The position numbers were made by a program, and so were the translations under genes. 64,000 nt of DNA from Alligator mississippiensis (Eukaryota > Chordata > Crocodylia > Alligatoridae): the NCBI RefSeq assembly GCF_030867095.1, contig NC_081826.1, positions 246,926,251 to 246,990,250 on the forward strand, written 5' to 3'. Positions 60,401 to 64,000 of the stretch are shown one piece after another. The notes beneath the pieces were generated by a model. That model saw only the letters and a list, made by a program, of their open reading frames with translations, had not been told where the DNA came from and did not search any database. Each line of letters opens with the position of its first letter. The stretch's first letter is position 1.

Positions 60401-61670
60401 GGTGACCTAAATCTTCTCCCTCTCAAACAACAAAAGCTGGTGTATTCCAAGTGTCATGTTCTTCTTTTTTGGTCCCACACATCTGTTGCTAAAAAAATAA
60501 AATACTAGATTAAATACAAAGCCCGAACTTTTACATTCCAGGGGCAAGAATATAATTAATTATGCAATGCTATACAAAGTAAAAATAGGATAAAGGTGTG
60601 GGGGAAATGAAATTCAGCCTAATTAAGGGAAATCTGTAACAAGTAATAAATAATTAAATGTTTTAAATATAACTTTATTTACCTCCAAAGTTATGGCTGT
60701 GTTTGGTACTGGCACATATCAAAAGATTTAATATAGTAGTCAAAGTCCTTTAAGTGGTGTGAATAACAAAAGCAATGGTGTTATACTGCACCTGAAGTCC
60801 CCAATCTAAAGTTCATCCTAGCATACTGCCAATTTCTCCTCTTGTGGGAAATGTTCCAATCACCGTTCTTTGTTGAGGTAATGAATTGCTTGTTATTTGC
60901 TAATCTTTGATTTTTCCATAATCATATGGTAAAGTTAGTGCTAAGTGCTACCTTGCTGTTAAAAAATTGTTTGATAAAATAATTTCTTAATTAAAGAATT
61001 ATTCAACTATCAGCATTGCTGGTCTGAAGTGTTTCAAGATCCAGAGTATAAATTTCTATCTGAGCTAAACGCTGGATATGCCCAGAAAGATAACAATAAT
61101 GTAAATAATTAATTAAAAATAAAGGAAAATAATTGGCTTTTCACCATCTTTGTCCCTTGGAAGCATCTGCAAATCAAGCAGACTATATTGATTAAGAAAC
61201 ATTTTCAAGCTATGCTTCGCTACCTTGTCAGCTAGATTAAAACAAAATAAAAAATACCAAAAGTTGCTTATAACAGGCACCTGGGAACTGGTACCATATA
61301 GACATGTGACTATATCTTAATATAAGCCTGTTCATGAGTATAGTCAAATTCATCAGAAATGTACCACTATATCCAGAATCACTAGTGGAGTTTAGCAGAG
61401 CACATGGGATTATATTATGAGCATCTACACAATTTGCTTGAACTGCTACTTGGTTTCAGCATGTCAAGTGCAAAGGCACATTCTGTGGATGGACACTGGA
61501 GAATACCAGTACAATGTCTACTTCTTACAATACCCATTTGTGACAAGAGGAGCCTTTGCGTGCCTGTCACTCCATTACTAAAGCAGAAAGACATTTACAA
61601 ATCAGGACGATAACACTAGGTATTTGTCATGCCCTCAGAGAATTAAATGAAAAAGCAATCTTTGGCTGAA
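60401..61670. other. AT-rich sequence, nothing recognised
   Basis: No gene or repeat seen. Confidence 0.4.
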
Positions 61671-61675
61671 CAAAC

Positions 61676-62405
61676 TGTCATGACCCAAAGGTCTGATATT
61701 TTGTGTGCGTTTCAGCACTAAGAATTATCCCCGTGGGTTTACAGCTTCATTGCACGGAGGAGTTCTGCTGCACAGAGAACCTGCGTGCAAAGGAGAGTTC
61801 CCGCCACTTTGCAGCGGTCTTTGCAGGGTGCATTGTCTTTGCAACACAGAAATGCACGGTGCAAAGAGTTCCCGCTCGTCGTATGCAAATTCATGCCCCG
61901 CAATTGGCTAGTGCTAAATTATTCACACATGGCGGCTAGCGATTAGCCTGCTAGCCGTATAAGAGGCTTGAGCAGTTTCCGCCCAAGCCGAAGAGGACTC
62001 CGCATCCATCTCGTGGGGACTCTGGCTGTGCGCGGCAGGGTAATAGAAACCCTGTGTGTTGCTCAGATCCACCGCCCACCTCTTCCCGTCTTCGAACGGA
62101 GCCTTCTATAAGACGTATTGACGAGTTTATGCGCGCTTGTCCTGGACATCCGGAGTTCTGTCTGCGTGGAGCCTAGCAAACTCCACGTGTGTTCGTGTTT
62201 TCTGTTGTAACCGCAACTCAAGCAAGTCTCCAGCCTGCACCGCGACCATCTCGGTGTAAGTAAACAATCTTAAAATCAACTGTTACGTGTCTGTGCCTAA
62301 TTCTAGCTCGGCGCCCGCCCTCTCCAACCCGGCCTGCCCAGGCTGCCAGCCACAGCCCGCGTGCAGAGCGATGAAAAGGGCCCGGGGCCTGACCCGGCCC
62401 GCACA
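61676..62405 (+). mobile_element. CpG-rich solo LTR, probably young
   Basis: It begins TGTCATGACC and ends CCCGCACA. CAAAC flanks it on both sides (61671-61675 and 62406-62410). A TATA box lies at 61958 and an AGTAAA polyadenylation-like signal at 62259, so the order is plus-strand U3-R-U5. Many CpGs remain, unlike the older repeats in the window, which points to a recent insertion or to lack of methylation-driven decay. No internal viral gene is present. Confidence 0.65.
61958..61965 (+). promoter_or_regulatory. TATA box of the CpG-rich LTR
   Basis: TATAAGAG about 280 bases into the LTR, followed by GC-rich sequence where transcription would start. Confidence 0.55.
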
Positions 62406-62510
62406 CAAACATTCAATAAGCTCAAGGCAGAAGTGTTCTAAGTATGGTGCTTTACTCAAGGCACTCTAGATTAAGTCAGAACTGAACAGAACACACATGT
62501 GCTGTTTGGC

Positions 62511-62529
62511 GGGGGGGGGGGGGGGGGAG

Positions 62530-62569
<40 letters not shown>

Positions 62570-62571
62570 CC
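62511..62571. repeat. G-run and (CTGC)n microsatellite
   Basis: About 17 G residues (62511-62527), then ten units of CTGC (62529-62571). It is likely to vary in length between individuals. Confidence 0.95.
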
Positions 62572-62759
62572 GAGGCTGAGGCCAGCAGGCTGGGAGCACA
62601 CCTGCACACCTCCCAGGAAGTTGCAAGAGAATGCTGAGCCCAGCTGAACTCAGCCAAGCACCTGAACACCCCTGGTTGGCCAGCAGGCCCCTCTCTCCAG
62701 CCCTGCCCCGCCCCCTTCCCCCCGCCCCCAACAAGCTGGCTGCTATCAGCACCAGCAGC

Positions 62760-63050
62760 TGCAGGGCCTGGGGAATGGAAGGGAGCCTCACTGCCATGTA
62801 GACCTCCCATCCCCAAGCTTGCAGGCATGGGACTTGGTGGGAGCCAGGCTAGGTCTGTACAGCACAGAAACTTTGTTCCCAGACGTGCAACCAGAGGGCT
62901 GTGCCATTTTTCTTTGCACCAAAAAGTATGGCTAGTGATGGGGGGAAAAAATGGAGCCTCTCTGCCACATGGATCCGCCCCCAGCTCAGGCCTGTGCCTC
63001 TTTTTGCTATGCTGGGAACTGTGGCTAGAGGGGAGGAATGGAACCTTTTC
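62760..63050. repeat. Diverged tandem repeats before the CR1
   Basis: GGAATGGAAGGGAGCCTCAC (about 62771), GGGAAAAAATGGAGCCTCTC (about 62943) and GGGAGGAATGGAACCT (about 63031) start similar blocks that share GCCA(C)ATG and CCCCAGCT words. Origin unknown. Frames of up to 222 codons on the minus strand here are not supported. Confidence 0.45.
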
Positions 63051-63053
63051 AAT

Positions 63054-64000
63054 GGTAAAGTCTTTGAAAAAAATATCAAGGCTCACATTTGTGAGAGCCC
63101 GGCAGGGCAAATTATGATGAGGGAAAACCAGCATGGGTTTGTGGCAGGCAGATCGTGCCTGACCAATCTAGTCTCTTTCTATGACCAGGTTACGAAACGC
63201 CTGGACACAGGAGGAGGGGTGGATGTCGTATACTTAGACTTCAGGAAGGCCTTCGATACGGTATCCCACCCCATACTGGTGAACAAGTTAAGAGGCTGTG
63301 ATGTGGACGACTACACAGTCCGGTGGGTGGCGAATTGGCTACAGGGTCGCACCCAGAGAGTCGTGGTGGATGGGTCGGTCTCGACCTGGAAGGGTGTGGG
63401 CAGTGGGGTCCCACAGGGCTCGGTCCTTGGACCGATACTCTTTAATGTCTTCATCAGTGACTTGGACAAGGGAGTCAAATGTACTCTGTCCAAGTTTGCA
63501 GATGACACAAAGCTATGGGGAGAAGTGGACACGCCGAAGGGCAGGGAAAAGCTGCAGGCAGACCTGGATAGGTTGGACAAGTGGGCAGAAAACAACAGGA
63601 TGCAGTTCAACAAGGAGAAATGCAAAGTGCTGCACCTAGGGAGGAAAAATGTCCAGCACACCTACAGCCTAGGGAATGACCTGCTAGGTGGCACAGAGGT
63701 GGAAAGGGATCTTGGAGTCCTAGTGGACTCCAAGATGAACATGAGTCGGCAGTGTGACGAAACCATCAGAAAAGCCAATGGCACTTTATCATGCATCAGT
63801 AGATGCATGACAAATAGGTCCAAGGAGGTGATACTTCCCCTCTATCGGGCGCTGGTCAGACCACAGTTGGAGTACTGCGTGCAATTCTGGGCGCCACACT
63901 TCAAGAAGGATGCGGATAACCTGGAGAGGGTCCAGAGAAGGGCAACTCGTATGGTCAAGGGCCTGCAGACCAAGCCCTACGAGGAGAGACTAGAGAAACT
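63054..64000 (+). CDS. CR1 LINE reverse transcriptase (partial, open)
   Basis: One frame stays open from about 63054 through the window end, some 315 codons. From the start it reads GKVFEKNIKAHICES, then MMRENQHGFVAGRSCL. RT motif A is YLDF (63231), motif B SGVPQGS (63402) and motif C FADD (63495), all in consensus form. Then follow WAENNRMQFNKEKCKVLHLG, DLGVLVDSKMNMS, LEYCVQFWAPHFKKDADNLE and RRATRMVKGLQ, the CR1 thumb and C-terminal region. The N-terminal endonuclease and early RT are missing: CR1 similarity begins abruptly at GKVFE, a normal 5' truncation. It is probably a dead insertion, but a recent one. The ATG at 63114 is internal to the domain and is not a true start. Confidence 0.9.

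Noticed and set aside
62466..63134. 222-codon minus-strand frame ending in an AGRQ repeat
   Set aside because: It crosses a (CTGC)n microsatellite and the antisense of CR1; the repeat residues reflect the microsatellite.
63298..63639. 113-codon plus frame within the last CR1
   Set aside because: Out of frame with the real RT reading, which is continuous here; a shadow frame.
1..64000. CRISPR arrays, bacterial operons, rRNA and tRNA genes
   Set aside because: No regularly spaced short direct repeats, no ribosome-binding patterns and no cloverleaf candidates were noticed; repeat content is vertebrate.

Overview
This looks like nuclear DNA of an amniote, most likely a crocodilian and less likely a turtle. 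The case rests on repeats: many CR1 LINE copies with archosaur/testudine-type 3' ends, several families of short palindromic DNA transposons, and solo LTRs. Base composition is AT-rich between repeats and GC-rich inside many of them. No exon of a host protein gene, no rRNA or tRNA and no CRISPR array was recognised, so the window reads as intergenic (or deep intronic) sequence filled by layers of insertions.

Layout. 0-4.5 kb: a solo LTR with a 4-bp target duplication, then a 2.5-kb antisense CR1 that lacks its reverse-transcriptase core. 4.5-9 kb: AT-rich sequence holding an unexplained 89-bp gapless inverted repeat. 9-16 kb: two hAT-type palindromic elements with exact 8-bp target duplications and several smaller MITEs. 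16-19 kb: a repeat-poor stretch, then a Tigger-like (pogo/Tc1-mariner) MITE that still encodes what looks like the C-terminal tail of its transposase, with a PCNA-binding-type motif. 19.5-22 kb: a CR1 copy split by a MITE. 23.6-25.7 kb: a hAT element split by a solo LTR. 27-30.5 kb: GC-rich unclassified and MITE sequence and a truncated hAT copy. 31.6-33.7 kb: an antisense LTR next to an antisense fragment of a non-CR1 LINE. 37-45.6 kb: another hAT palindrome, a CR1 copy with a broken RT gene, a GC-rich hAT-like element and MITEs. 47-54 kb: a MITE, a hAT palindrome with a near-exact 8-bp duplication, and CR1 fragments split by a second Tigger-like MITE. 54.3-55.7 kb: a GC-rich LTR-like element with internal repeats. 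56-61.6 kb: mostly AT-rich. 61.7-64 kb: a CpG-rich solo LTR and a 5'-truncated CR1 whose RT frame is open and runs off the window.

The coding matter comes from selfish elements only. The autonomous lineages seen or implied are CR1, a second LINE, endogenous retroviruses, hAT and Tigger/pogo. The hAT and Tigger families appear here only as non-autonomous derivatives. Nesting gives relative ages: CR1 copies are older than the MITEs inside them, and a hAT is older than the LTR inside it. The 63-kb CR1 and the 61.7-kb LTR look youngest, because the frame is open or CpG is kept.
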